The notes under the pieces were generated by a model. The model was not told the DNA's origin. It made no database searches and was given only the letters and a program-made list of their open reading frames with translations. DNA of 64,000 nt from Desulfovibrio intestinalis. Lineage in GTDB: Bacteria; Desulfobacterota; Desulfovibrionia; Desulfovibrionales; Desulfovibrionaceae. Below, one piece after another: positions 17,825-27,402 of this stretch. Location of the stretch: NCBI RefSeq assembly GCF_014202345.1, contig NZ_JACHGO010000002.1, positions 526,545-590,544 of the forward strand. The letters run 5' to 3'. The translations under genes and the position numbers were made by a program. How positions within the stretch are numbered: position 1 is the stretch's first letter; each line of letters starts with the position of its first letter.

Positions 17825-20116
17825 ATGAATGAAGTGAGCGCTTCCGCGCATTCTGATACGGATATTCCTGTGGTGGAGCGCGCTTCCGCTACTGAAGAAC
17901 TTTTACCGCCTTTGACACGCAGCTCCCTGAGTTTTCTCTGTGATAGCGGGGGCATTTCGCCCACAGCATGGTCCAAGGCGCTTGATTTTTGCGGGTTCAG
18001 ACCAGACGGTAGTGCATGGCTGGCTTATTGGCGTCAGGTCTCCATACTTGGCGGCGTGCTTTTTTTCCTGGCAGGCCTCATCTGTTTCATTGCCTGGAAC
18101 TGGGGCGATATGCGTCCTTTCCAGCGCATGGGTCTTGTAGGTCTGGTTGTTGCGGGTGGAGGTATCGGGGCCGTCATTCGGGGGCTGGATACTCGTCTTG
18201 GGCAGGCCTTGCTGCTGACCTGCGGGGTTGCAATGGGGCCGATGCTGGCCGTGTTCGGTCAGACCTATCAGACAGGAGCAGAGCTTTGGGAACTGTTCAG
18301 GGTATGGACAGTCTTGCTGGTTTTGCTCGCCATTGCAGGAAAACAGGCCGGATTATGGTTTGCTTCCTGGCTTTCAGGCAATGTTTTTGTAGCTCTTTGG
18401 CTTGGGCGCAGTCTTTCGTCGCCCTTTGATGCTTTTAGCCAATTTTTTGTCCTTCCTGAATGGCTGCTTGTCATCGCCTGCGCCGTTGCACTTTGGGAAT
18501 GGGCCGCGCGCAGGGCAGGACAAAAGGAATCCCGCGCATGGTTGCGGTCGCGCTGGCTGCCCAGACTTCTCTTTTTTGATCTGATTGTCAGAACTACCTC
18601 CTATCTGATTATCACTATCTTTGATGCATATTATGTGGCGGATGGTTTGGTATTATGGCTGCCCCATCAATTTGTTGTCCTTTTTGCGGTGATCATCGCG
18701 TGCCTTTCATGCTGGTGGTATAGAAAAAAAGAACCTGATCTTTTTATGCTTGCATCATTGCTTGGAGCGGGCACAGTTATTTTGATCGCTGTGCTGGCCA
18801 AGAGCGAGCTGTTTTTTGATGCCGGCGTGGTTACTGCTTTTTTGCTGTGGGGCCTTCTTATTGCCGGCATCACTGCGGGATTGGCAAAAATTCTGCTGCA
18901 TTTGCAACGGAGCATGGCTGTCGAGCAAAAGAGCGAAGCCGCAACAGGTTTTTCAAATTCTTCTGGCTTTACTGTTTTTGGCCGTGCCCGGCCTGATGTT
19001 TCGTGGCAGGCATTATGGAAAAATCTGCAAGCCCACGGCGCGGTTCAGGCGGAGGATTCCTTGCCAAGGCTGGAAGAACCCATATCCCCGTGGTATATAC
19101 GCCTGCTGTTATCATTGGGGGGCTGGCTGACGGCGCTTCTATTTGTCTGTTTTTTGGGCTTTTTGCTGTTTGCCACACTGGGAATCGATTCATATGAATG
19201 GTTGAGCATTCTTGTTGTCTCAGTGCCAATACTGTTTGTGGGCCGTATGCTGGTAGCCGGGAATCAAATATTTTCGCGGCATTTTGGCTTCGCCTTGTCC
19301 ATCACAGGTTCTGTTGGAATTGCCATTTCCCTCTTTTTGACATTCGACAAACCTATGCTGGCCTGCTTTGCGTTGGCTGTTCTGCTCGTTGGCATCAGCA
19401 TTTTCATGCGTGCCGCCGCCTATACTTTTTTGGCAGCTGCATCCATTTGCGGTTGTGTGGCAATTGGAATTTCATTCCTGCTCTATGAGGGATTGGGAGA
19501 TGGGCTTTCTGCTCATCTGGTAAGTATTGCCGTCAACCTTTCCACGCTATGGTGGATACTGGTAGGCTTGGGGTTGGCGTACTTCTGCATGCGCGAAGGA
19601 AAATGGCGTGGCAGCTCACGAGGACCCATCGCTGACGCGTGGTTTTTTGGGGCTTATGCGGGGATGCTGCTATTCCAGATAGCCGCTCTTGGCCTGCCCT
19701 ATGGCCTTAATCATTTTTTGAGCATTCCGGTTATAGGTGCGGCGGGTATTGGCCTGGGGGCTGCTGTAGGAACAGCGTGCGTAGCTTTTTTTCTGACCCG
19801 GAAGCGAAGTTGGCAAGTACGGGCGGCAGTCATGATTGGCATGGTTATATTTATTGTTCTTTCACGGTACCAGCCAGGAGCGACTTTAGCTGTTTTTGGT
19901 CTTGTTCTGGCAAGACAGTTGGGCAACGCTGTCATGCAGGGCTTTGTATTGGCGTACCTGCTGGCCTACATGATTTTCTACTACTACAACCTTGCAGTGC
20001 CGTTTTCGATGAAATCCGCCTACCTGACGATAACTGGCGTGCTGCTGTTATTGCTTGCCCTGATTTTGCAAATCTGGAAGACGAAAATGTCGAAGCAGGA
20101 GGCAAGTCATGCGTAA
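17825..20116 (+). CDS. DUF2157-DUF4401 polytopic membrane protein
   Basis: 763 residues. The N-terminal part (about 50-150, LDFCGFRPDGSAWLAYWRQ then a membrane hairpin) has the look of DUF2157, and the C-terminal half (from about 420) that of DUF4401; these occur as separate proteins in many species, so this may be a fusion. There are about 18-20 hydrophobic segments. The next gene, overlapping by eight bases, is a GDYxxLxY protein, the usual third member of the set. No biochemical function is known for this trio. Start at ATG 17825 after GCAGG. Confidence 0.72.
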   Translation: MNEVSASAHSDTDIPVVERASATEELLPPLTRSSLSFLCDSGGISPTAWSKALDFCGFRPDGSAWLAYWRQVSILGGVLFFLAGLICFIAWNWGDMRPFQRMGLVGLVVAGGGIGAVIRGLDTRLGQALLLTCGVAMGPMLAVFGQTYQTGAELWELFRVWTVLLVLLAIAGKQAGLWFASWLSGNVFVALWLGRSLSSPFDAFSQFFVLPEWLLVIACAVALWEWAARRAGQKESRAWLRSRWLPRLLFFDLIVRTTSYLIITIFDAYYVADGLVLWLPHQFVVLFAVIIACLSCWWYRKKEPDLFMLASLLGAGTVILIAVLAKSELFFDAGVVTAFLLWGLLIAGITAGLAKILLHLQRSMAVEQKSEAATGFSNSSGFTVFGRARPDVSWQALWKNLQAHGAVQAEDSLPRLEEPISPWYIRLLLSLGGWLTALLFVCFLGFLLFATLGIDSYEWLSILVVSVPILFVGRMLVAGNQIFSRHFGFALSITGSVGIAISLFLTFDKPMLACFALAVLLVGISIFMRAAAYTFLAAASICGCVAIGISFLLYEGLGDGLSAHLVSIAVNLSTLWWILVGLGLAYFCMREGKWRGSSRGPIADAWFFGAYAGMLLFQIAALGLPYGLNHFLSIPVIGAAGIGLGAAVGTACVAFFLTRKRSWQVRAAVMIGMVIFIVLSRYQPGATLAVFGLVLARQLGNAVMQGFVLAYLLAYMIFYYYNLAVPFSMKSAYLTITGVLLLLLALILQIWKTKMSKQEASHA

Positions 20117-20687
20117 GTTCTACATACTGGCGGTTCTGCTACTCTTTTTTGCTGGCTATGCCTTTTCTGTGCAAAAGATGGAAACGGTGCTTGCCAACGG
20201 CAAGACCATATTGTTGCCACTAGCCCCCGTGGACCCACGGGCGTTGCTTATGGGTGATTATATGGATCTCAGGTATATTGTTAATGCCGACATTCGCGCA
20301 GCTCTGTCCAAGGCAAGAGCCGCGCGTGACAACAGCAATGTATCGCAGACAAAAAGCAGGGTCGAGGATACGGCTGTAGAAGGCTTTGCCGTATTGCGTA
20401 TTGTTAATGAGCCTGTGCCACTGGCGGCGTCCTTTATTCGACTGGATGACGGCAAGCCATTGCTGCCCGGCGAGTTTCTTCTTGCTTACAAAGAACGTGG
20501 ACATGCCGTTACCACCGTTGCCACAGCCTTCTACTTTCAAGAAGGTACGGCTCGACAGTATGAAAAGGCCCGGTTTGGTCAGTTCAAGGTTGCTGATAAT
20601 GGAAAAACTGTTCTTGTAGGGCTTTGCGATAAGCAGGGAAAATTGATTGAAGCTGAGGCAAAAGCCGATTCGCAAGGTGACAAATAG
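20109..20687 (+). CDS. GDYxxLxY-domain membrane-anchored protein
   Basis: 192 residues with an N-terminal signal anchor (residues 4-20). The name motif is present as GDYMDLRY near residue 49. The rest is a soluble, presumably periplasmic domain ending in a charged tail. It overlaps the DUF2157/DUF4401 gene, as in other genomes where these families co-occur. The function is unknown. Confidence 0.75.
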   Translation: MRKFYILAVLLLFFAGYAFSVQKMETVLANGKTILLPLAPVDPRALLMGDYMDLRYIVNADIRAALSKARAARDNSNVSQTKSRVEDTAVEGFAVLRIVNEPVPLAASFIRLDDGKPLLPGEFLLAYKERGHAVTTVATAFYFQEGTARQYEKARFGQFKVADNGKTVLVGLCDKQGKLIEAEAKADSQGDK

Positions 20688-21668
20688 CCACGCAAGCTCG
20701 CTCAACACCCAGTATGGGCAGAGTTTGTACTCCTTTTGTTGAACCTGTCCCCACTATACAATTATACATGGCTAAACCGTGTCGTCGAGAACGCTTTTTC
20801 ATTTGCTTACGCGTGGAATTTCTCCTTTTATTGCTGCCCAGTCCCATCTGGATACACTGCCTGCATAACGCGCTCGTTTTCCGTGATACAACTGAAATTT
20901 ATCTCGTGAAGGCACTGTCCAATATCACGTTGGTTTTTAGTCTATTACTGCTCATTTGCCCCGATAAAAGATCCTCGGGGCATCGAATGCCTGCATGGCG
21001 GCAGGATTTATTGGAGTATGATAGTCACGCTTTGTCAGCGATCACATAACGCGGTCATTTTTATTTTAGCCAGGTGCAAACAAGTGCCTTTCTTTAATGA
21101 AATGACCGCTGTCTTGTTCTCACGGTGAAATATGTCAGATTGAAATGATATTTGATTTTCCGCCTGATAGTTTAGATGAACAGTGGGTCGTGTGTTTATA
21201 TGTTTGTGTATGATCGATATTCTGTATTTTTGTTTAAAATTATCCTGTATAGAAATAAAGAATGTTCATATTTTAAATGTTATACTTGAATGTATTGGTC
21301 ATATTTGGCTGTTTTATCAATAATATCTGTGTATAGATAAGATTGATTTTTTCAAGATCATTTGTTTGTATTATACTATATAAACAATTGAGGAGCATTT
21401 TGTTTGTTGCTGCCAGCTTGTCATAAGTGAAGTTGGCTTTTGGGGGCTGTATCCAACGAACTGTTATGATGCCCGCGCTCTTTCAGGTTTTTTCCTCAGA
21501 GAAGCGGGGTGCGGATACGTTTTTGACGTTCTTGTGCTGGCTGTTTTTTCAGGGCTTGCCTTTAACTACTCTGGGCTGAATGCCATTTGAAACTGGACCT
21601 GTGCGTTTCAGTTTCTGTGAGTTTTGAAAATCAGTTGGATTGATAAATAGCAAACAAGGAGCGCTCCA
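20688..21668. other. Gene-poor stretch with one doubtful small membrane ORF
   Basis: Nearly 1 kb without a convincing gene. A plus-strand frame from ATG 20768 to 21049 would encode 94 residues with two hydrophobic segments (EFLLLLLPSPIWI; SNITLVFSLLLLI), but it has no ribosome site and a shifting base composition. The rest, from 21050 on, is strongly AT-rich, with no dyad that stands out, and leads to the peroxiredoxin promoter region. Confidence 0.35.
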
Positions 21669-22304
21669 ATGCAAGATAATGACGACAATAAAAGAACATG
21701 TCCCGCCGGGTTGGGCCAAAAGATTAAGGATTTCGCTTTTTCTACGTACAACCCAAGCTCGGACAGCTTCGAGGAACACAGTTTTTTTGAGTACAGCCTT
21801 TCCGGAAAATGGCTTGTTATTTACTTTTACCCGGCAGACTTCACTTTTGTCTGCCCAACAGAGCTTGCCGATATTGGCGGATACTACAAGCAGCTGAGAA
21901 ATATGGGTGTTGAGGTTATTTCTATTTCAACAGACTCAAAGTTTTCTCATCTGGCGTGGTGCAAAGCCGAAAAACTGCTTCGGGATGTCAATTTCCTTAT
22001 GGCGTCTGACACAACTGGGGAGATAGCAGATTTTTTTGGAGTGTACGACAAAGAAGCGGGAACAGCCCTGCGAGGCACGTTCATCATAAATCCTGAATCC
22101 ATCCTGGTTGGAACAGAGGTCAACTATTACAATGTCGGGCGAAACGCAGCGGAACTGGTGAGAAAAATGCAGGCTTATGTGTATGTTGATAAACATCCGC
22201 ATCAGGCATGCCCCGCAGCCTGGGAAGATGGTGACGGAGTCCTTACGCCTTCAGAAGATCTGGTTGGGCGAGTTGCAGATTTTTGGGTGAACAGGCGGAG
22301 CTGA
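21669..22304 (+). CDS. 2-Cys peroxiredoxin (AhpC/Prx type)
   Basis: 211 residues. The peroxidatic Cys62 lies in DFTFVCPTEL, with the usual Pro and Thr before it, and the resolving Cys181 lies in HQACPAAWEDGDG, the standard typical-2-Cys arrangement. It reduces hydrogen peroxide and organic peroxides. It starts after AAGGAG (spacing seven). It forms a tight cluster with a V4R sensor protein (30-45 bases downstream) and a diguanylate cyclase, which is an unusual setting for a peroxiredoxin. No AhpF or thioredoxin reductase gene is adjacent. Confidence 0.9.
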   Translation: MQDNDDNKRTCPAGLGQKIKDFAFSTYNPSSDSFEEHSFFEYSLSGKWLVIYFYPADFTFVCPTELADIGGYYKQLRNMGVEVISISTDSKFSHLAWCKAEKLLRDVNFLMASDTTGEIADFFGVYDKEAGTALRGTFIINPESILVGTEVNYYNVGRNAAELVRKMQAYVYVDKHPHQACPAAWEDGDGVLTPSEDLVGRVADFWVNRRS

Positions 22305-22349
22305 TATCTTTGGGATGGGTTTCCGCCACATGAAATGGGGATGGTTTTT

Positions 22350-22874
22350 ATGACTACTGAAAGAAAGTATACGTTTTCCTGGAGCACCATTGGCGACCAG
22401 TTGGCTATAGCGCGCCCAAGCCTTGGCGCAACCACGCGCGTTGAGGTTTACAGACTGCTGCAATATACGCTGCGCGATATTCTGGAAGAAGATTATGGAC
22501 ATCAAAAGACAGATGAGATCTTTCGCAGGGCTGGCGCAGTTGCCGGAAGAGAGTTTTTCAATAAATTTTGTACGGATGTAGAAGATATTCCCGGTTTAGT
22601 GATGGTTATTGAAAACAAGTTCAGGGATCTGGGAATGGGCCTTTTTAGGGTTGAATCAATCAATCTTGAAGACTTGTGTTTTACACTGAATGTCGAAGAA
22701 GATCTTGATTGTTCCGGCCTGCCTGACACCAATGAACAAATCTGTGTTTATGACGAAGGGTTTATTCAGGGAATTCTGGAATCTTTCACGGGCAAAAAAT
22801 TTGAAGTGCGTGAAATTGACTGCTGGTGCACAGGCGCCCGCACCTGCCGGTTCAGTGCCAATGCCGTCGGTTAG
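22350..22874 (+). CDS. V4R-domain sensor protein
   Basis: About 174 residues from ATG 22350 (in-frame ATGs at 22335 and 22341 are alternatives). It shows features of the 4-vinyl reductase (V4R) fold: RVEVYRLLQYTLRDIL, GRAVAGRE-like AGAVAGREFF, YDEGFIQGILE, and a C-terminal Cys-rich end EIDCWCTGARTCRFS. V4R domains bind small hydrophobic molecules or metals and act as sensors, for instance in front of sigma-54 activators. Here the domain stands alone in front of a diguanylate cyclase, likely as its input partner (inference). Confidence 0.78.
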   Translation: MTTERKYTFSWSTIGDQLAIARPSLGATTRVEVYRLLQYTLRDILEEDYGHQKTDEIFRRAGAVAGREFFNKFCTDVEDIPGLVMVIENKFRDLGMGLFRVESINLEDLCFTLNVEEDLDCSGLPDTNEQICVYDEGFIQGILESFTGKKFEVREIDCWCTGARTCRFSANAVG

Positions 22875-22907
22875 AGATGAACTGAATCTGATGAGGATTA
22901 CTCTTCT

Positions 22908-23933
22908 ATGAACGGCAATAATCGCACAGAAATAGCTCACATGGTTCTTGGCCACGCAGAGCAATTGCTGGAGACAGCAAAGCCTCCACAGATTCCTGAA
23001 GAATTTGCAGAAGACGAAAAATTTGTCCAGTTTCATGAAAAAATGATGAATTTGCGTGAGGTTATGGCGTCGTTCGCTCGTGGAGATCTCTCGCAACAGA
23101 TAGCCTTGCGCGGCGTTGTAGCCGGATTCTGCAAGGCCTTGCAGGCCAACTTGCGCCATATGGCCTGGAAGGTGCAGCAGGTTGAAAGGGGTGACTACGC
23201 ACAACGTATGGATTTTATGGGAGATTTTTCATCTTCCTTCAATAAGATGGTTGTGCAGTTGGAAACGACTATTCAGGCATTGCAGCAAAAAGAAGAGGCT
23301 TTAACTAATCTTGCCGTATCTCTTCAAGAAGAAGTGAAGCGCCGTAGCGAAACTTTGCAAAAGCTTAAAAAAAGCGAAGCTGAGTTTAAGTACCTTGCGC
23401 AACATGACCCTCTTACAGGTGTCTTCAATCGCCGTTCGTTCTTCTCTATGGCTAAGGAAAAACTGGAAAATTCTTTTTCCTTACGCAAAGGCTGTTGCTT
23501 TTGCTTGCTGGATATTGATTACTTTAAAGTTTTTAATGACACATACGGTCATGTTGAAGGCGACAGCGCCCTGAAATTTGTTGCGGAACAAGCTCAACTC
23601 AGCCTGAGAAAGTCAGATATTATGGGGCGATACGGTGGGGAAGAGTTTATTTTTCTTTTCTGTAATGCCGACTTGTCACAGGGCTATGTAGCTGCTGAAA
23701 GGATCAGAGCTGCGATTGAGAACTCACCACTGAAGTTGGAAGACGGAAGAGAAGTTACCTTGCATGCCAGCCTTGGAGTAGCAGTTTTGCTAGATTCATG
23801 GGCAGACATGTATAGTTGCAGTGAGTTGCAGGACCATGCCATAAAACTTGCTGATGCTGCATTGTATGCGGCAAAAGCAGAAGGAAGAAATAAAGTCTGT
23901 GTGGCTCCTCTAAAAAATATTTGTGATAATTAA
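22908..23933 (+). CDS. Cytoplasmic GGDEF diguanylate cyclase
   Basis: 341 residues with no membrane segment. A HAMP-like stretch (about 55-120) leads into a coiled coil (120-155) and a GGDEF domain from about 165 (LAQHDPLTGVFNRRSF). The active site is GGEEF at 243-247, and the RxxD inhibitory site (RKSD, 234-237) is placed exactly five residues before it, so it should make cyclic di-GMP with product inhibition. The gene follows the V4R gene by 33 bases; control by V4R or by redox state via the peroxiredoxin operon is inferred. Confidence 0.88.
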   Translation: MNGNNRTEIAHMVLGHAEQLLETAKPPQIPEEFAEDEKFVQFHEKMMNLREVMASFARGDLSQQIALRGVVAGFCKALQANLRHMAWKVQQVERGDYAQRMDFMGDFSSSFNKMVVQLETTIQALQQKEEALTNLAVSLQEEVKRRSETLQKLKKSEAEFKYLAQHDPLTGVFNRRSFFSMAKEKLENSFSLRKGCCFCLLDIDYFKVFNDTYGHVEGDSALKFVAEQAQLSLRKSDIMGRYGGEEFIFLFCNADLSQGYVAAERIRAAIENSPLKLEDGREVTLHASLGVAVLLDSWADMYSCSELQDHAIKLADAALYAAKAEGRNKVCVAPLKNICDN

Positions 23934-24550
23934 AATTATGATGCATGGCACAGGATATAAAAAATATTACACAAAATGATTTAAACTGGATGTAGCAGAT
24001 TTTTTGATGCCTGAAGTTTTAGCTGTTTTATGTTGATAGTGATGCAAAAGTCCGGCTACACCTGGCAATGTATAAACGTGCAGTGAATCCACAAAGGTTT
24101 TTTTACGTCTGAAAAATTTTACAAATGTTTTTTGGATGGTCTTTGTCTCGCCAATATATCCTCTCTTGATTTTCACCTCCTGATTTAAACGTTCTTACTT
24201 TCCGGTTGTGTAGGTAGCTTTTAAGGTTACCTGCGCGATCAGCTGTGGCTATTTACTCCTGCCCCTTGTATAGATTTTTCGGTTCACATTTATCTGGAGG
24301 CGGGGCCTGCTGTCTGTCAGGCGATCTCAGCCTGGCCGGATTATGTTTGGCGTGACCCACTCTGTAGGCTGTTTGCCAGCTTGAACCAGAGCTCGCATCC
24401 ATATTTATGCCAGCATCAATATGAATGCATGATAATCTCGGTCAATAAACTGCATCATGGCATTAGTTCATACGATTTTGCGGTGGTTTGAAAATTAGGG
24501 GATATGCCATCCTGATATTTTCTTTGCCGCCTTCTGATCTGGAGGGCAAT
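23934..24550. other. Gene-free stretch before the FAD dehydrogenase
   Basis: A short minus-strand frame (23967-24176) starts with a GTG that overlaps its only possible ribosome site, so it is not accepted. The rest shows no clear dyad or ORF. The promoter of the downstream dehydrogenase pair presumably lies in the last 100 bases. Confidence 0.35.
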
Positions 24551-25930
24551 ATGCTGGATAACTATACGTCATCACTCACGTCTGCACATAAAAAATTTCT
24601 TGAAAAACTGTTTCCGGGTGGGGTAGCTTTTGACCCTGAAGTGCTGCGTGTTTATGCTTCTGATGCCAGTTTGAAGGTCGGTACGGTGCTAGCCGTGGTT
24701 CGTCCTGAAAACAGCGATCAGGTTTGCGAATTTATGCGGTGGGCTGAAACTGAAAATATTGCTGTTCACACACGCGGACGGGGAACAAGTTTGTCAGGCG
24801 GATGTGTGCCCACTATTCCAGGCATAGTCATTTCCATGCTTGGTATGGATAAGATTCTGAATATTTCCAGGGATGACTTTGTGGCCGAGGTTGAGCCTGG
24901 CGTCAGCACGGCCCAGCTTCAGGAGGAATGCGAAAAACTGGGAATGCTGTATCCGCCCGATCCTGCCAGCGCCAAAGCCACCAGTGTGGGCGGCAATGTG
25001 GCTACCTGTGCAGGCGGCCTGCGTGCCGTTAAATACGGTGTTACTAGAGATTACGTAATTGGTGTTGAAGCCGTGCTCCCAGGCGGCAAATTGCTCCGCT
25101 TTGGGGGCCGTACGCACAAGGATGTTATTGGCCTTGATATTGGCCGCCTGTTTGTTGGCAGTGAAGGAACGCTGGGCGTAATCACCAAGCTTACCCTGAA
25201 GCTCATTCCCAAGCCCGAAGCTTCTGCCTCTGTGCTGGTAGGGTATGCCTCGCTCGATGCTGCCCTTGCCTCAATGGGCAAGGTTTTTGCCGCAGGTATT
25301 TTGCCCTGCGCCGTTGAATTCATGAATGAGACCGTATTGGAAATTTTAACAAAAACTAGCGAAGTACCCTGGCCAGATACGGTCAAATCGCTCCTGCTTT
25401 TTCAGGTAGACGGCAGCAACGATACTGTTCCATTTGAAAATGCCCGCCTTTCTCATCAGCTTCATGATGCTCTGTGGCGTATGGAAGGCGTGGGCAAGGA
25501 TGAAGAGGACAAAATTTGGGCGTACCGTCGCAGAGTCTCGGCGGCTTCTTATGTTTTGGGGCCAGACCGTATCGGCGGTGACATGGCCGTTCCCCGTGGT
25601 TCTATTCTCAGTGCAGTGCGCCGTTTTGAAAAGATCGCCGCATCCAACGGCAAACGGCTTGTTGCCTTTGGTCATGCGGGTGATGGCAATATTCACGCAA
25701 ATCTTCACTATGATGCCTCTGATCCTGACGATGCCCGGCGTACTGAAAAAACGCATCATGAACTGGATGCGGCCGCTCTGGAATTTGGCGGTAGTCTTTC
25801 AGGCGAGCACGGGGCAGGATACCTCAAAGACGTAAGCAAGCAGCTCGGTAAGGATGAACACGCCCTGATGCGCGGCATTCGGCGTGTTTTTGACCCCAAG
25901 GGAATACTCAACCCCGGCAAAGGGTATTAA
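24551..25930 (+). CDS. FAD-binding hydroxyacid dehydrogenase (GlcD / D-lactate type)
   Basis: 459 residues from ATG 24551, chosen for GGAGG five bases upstream (a longer TTG form lacks one). It shows the vanillyl-alcohol-oxidase-type FAD domain (TRGRGTSLSGGCVP; PPDPASAKATSVGGNVATCAGG; FVGSEGTLGVITKLTLKL) and the C-terminal FAD-linked oxidase domain (GHAGDGNIHANLHYD; LSGEHGAGYLK). Such proteins oxidise D-lactate or glycolate and pass electrons to a GlcF-type Fe-S protein, encoded next with a one-base gap. In sulfate reducers D-lactate is the common substrate (established for the family, inferred here). Confidence 0.87.
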   Translation: MLDNYTSSLTSAHKKFLEKLFPGGVAFDPEVLRVYASDASLKVGTVLAVVRPENSDQVCEFMRWAETENIAVHTRGRGTSLSGGCVPTIPGIVISMLGMDKILNISRDDFVAEVEPGVSTAQLQEECEKLGMLYPPDPASAKATSVGGNVATCAGGLRAVKYGVTRDYVIGVEAVLPGGKLLRFGGRTHKDVIGLDIGRLFVGSEGTLGVITKLTLKLIPKPEASASVLVGYASLDAALASMGKVFAAGILPCAVEFMNETVLEILTKTSEVPWPDTVKSLLLFQVDGSNDTVPFENARLSHQLHDALWRMEGVGKDEEDKIWAYRRRVSAASYVLGPDRIGGDMAVPRGSILSAVRRFEKIAASNGKRLVAFGHAGDGNIHANLHYDASDPDDARRTEKTHHELDAAALEFGGSLSGEHGAGYLKDVSKQLGKDEHALMRGIRRVFDPKGILNPGKGY

Positions 25931-25931
25931 G

Positions 25932-27101
25932 ATGAAAAGAGGCTGCACGCAGTGTGGCGAGTGTCTGAACGTTTGCCCGGTGTATGAAATTTTCAAGCGT
26001 GAGGAATATGCGCCAAAGGCCAAGCGTCTGCTCATGGAGCCACTTGACGACACTTACGGCAGCGGAGCAGAGGATACCCTTTCCTGGGCCGCAGTGCGTG
26101 AGCTTGCGCGCATGTGCGCCGGATGTGGCCGCTGCCAGCGAACCTGTGCACGCAAGCTTTCCACCGCGGATCTTCTAGCGGATGCCCGCGCGAAAAATCC
26201 CCATTGGACGCAGGCGCTATGGGAAGTATGGATACGCAGGGCTGGCCCTCTTTGGCCCATGGCCGGAAAGCTCGCCATGCTCACGCCAGAGGCCATAGTG
26301 CCTGACAATCTGCGTTCTCTGCTGGAAACTGCCCGTGCCTTGGTGGATATGCCGCCGTGTGCTCCCTGGATGTTGCTTCAACCACGCGAAAGTGTTCAGG
26401 GCAAACGTGTTGTTCTGTTCAGTGGGTGTACAGCAAAGAACGCGCGGCCACGCTGGGTGCAAAAAGCGGAAAATCTGCTACAGGCTTGGGGTTATGATGT
26501 TCTTGATCCGGCGGGGTTCACCTGTTGCGGAGGAACTCTGCACCATGCCGGGCAGTACAAGGCGCAAGAAAGCGCGCGCAATCAGAATCTGGAAGTATGG
26601 CGCTCGCTGGGCAAACCATTGGTGACCACATTCTGTGCTTCCTGCAAACACAGTCTTGAGCAATACGCTGCCTTGTTGGCTGAAGATGAAGGCAAGGAGT
26701 GGAAAGATAAGTGCCAGGCACTGTCTGCCTTGCTGGAAAACCCGCATATACAGACCACCGGGCAGGCCCCTTCTGTCATAGCGTACCACCAACCCTGTCA
26801 CTGGAATACTGTGGACCCGGATATGCCCCTGCTCAAGCGTGGTCTGCCCGGTTTGAAAAAAGGCACAGGGCTATGCTGCGGCATGGGGGGCATCCTTAAA
26901 ATGAGTAATCCCGGCTTGTCGATGAAGATAGCTCAAAAATCTATTGAAGGTTTTGCTTCAGAAGCCCGGCATGTCGTTACCGGATGTAGCGGTTGCGTCA
27001 TGCAGCTTGCTTCTGCCGTTCCCAAGGGCATTGAAGTACGTCACTGGCTGGATATAGTGGACATAGAAGCTGTGGAGATCCATAAAAATTTGGCCAACTA
27101 A
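25932..27101 (+). CDS. GlcF-type Fe-S subunit of hydroxyacid dehydrogenase
   Basis: 389 residues from ATG 25932, one base after the previous stop. Two N-terminal 4Fe-4S motifs (CTQCGECLNVCP, CAGCGRCQRTC) are followed by two CCG domains (CCGGTLHHAGQYK and CCGMGGILKM). The layout matches GlcF and the lactate-operon Fe-S proteins of Desulfovibrio. It takes electrons from the FAD subunit towards menaquinone or a membrane complex. The stop codon abuts a copy of the palindromic repeat element at 27101. Confidence 0.87.
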   Translation: MKRGCTQCGECLNVCPVYEIFKREEYAPKAKRLLMEPLDDTYGSGAEDTLSWAAVRELARMCAGCGRCQRTCARKLSTADLLADARAKNPHWTQALWEVWIRRAGPLWPMAGKLAMLTPEAIVPDNLRSLLETARALVDMPPCAPWMLLQPRESVQGKRVVLFSGCTAKNARPRWVQKAENLLQAWGYDVLDPAGFTCCGGTLHHAGQYKAQESARNQNLEVWRSLGKPLVTTFCASCKHSLEQYAALLAEDEGKEWKDKCQALSALLENPHIQTTGQAPSVIAYHQPCHWNTVDPDMPLLKRGLPGLKKGTGLCCGMGGILKMSNPGLSMKIAQKSIEGFASEARHVVTGCSGCVMQLASAVPKGIEVRHWLDIVDIEAVEIHKNLAN

Positions 27102-27243
27102 GGGGCTGTTTCTCAATAAACGATTTTGTACCAAGCGATGGAAAAGGCTTTTTGCGAAAGAAGTGTATTGCCAGGGTACATGACTGGAGTAAAAAATGGC
27201 CTTTCAACGCCGCCAGCTGGACAAAAGAATGATTTACAAAAAC
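27101..27243. repeat. Palindromic intergenic repeat element, copy 2 (reverse orientation)
   Basis: It aligns with the reverse complement of 601-770 at roughly 80% by eye. The shared blocks are AGGGGCTGT at the end, GATTTTG, GGTACATGACTGGAGTAAAA at the core and GACAAAAGAAT near the far end. The right terminal repeat of copy 1 is missing or decayed here. It sits directly against the stop codon of the Fe-S gene. Confidence 0.65.
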
Positions 27244-27347
27244 TCTCTGGCGTTGCCCTGCAAAGCGGGCCAATCCACCAAAAACAACAAAGTTTATGGC
27301 TGTTGTAGCCTGTGTACGACACGCATGTGGCGAGATTAATAGATAAA

Positions 27348-27395
27348 CGGCAGGCTACTGGTATAACTACACCAGTAACCTGCCGGTTTTATTTT
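27348..27395. terminator. Bidirectional terminator between convergent genes
   Basis: An imperfect 16-bp dyad (CGGCAGGCTACTGGT with its complement, 7-base loop) is followed on the plus strand by GGTTTTATTTT and on the minus strand by GTTTATC. It separates the GlcF-type gene (plus) from the H-protein gene (minus). Confidence 0.7.
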
Positions 27396-27402
27396 GTGGG
27401 TT

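Noticed and set aside
20714..21049. 111-residue plus-strand frame with hydrophobic segments
   Set aside because: No ribosome site and no recognisable family; mentioned only in the gap description.
23967..24176. 69-residue minus-strand frame
   Set aside because: Its GTG start overlaps the only Shine-Dalgarno-like sequence and the product has no family features.
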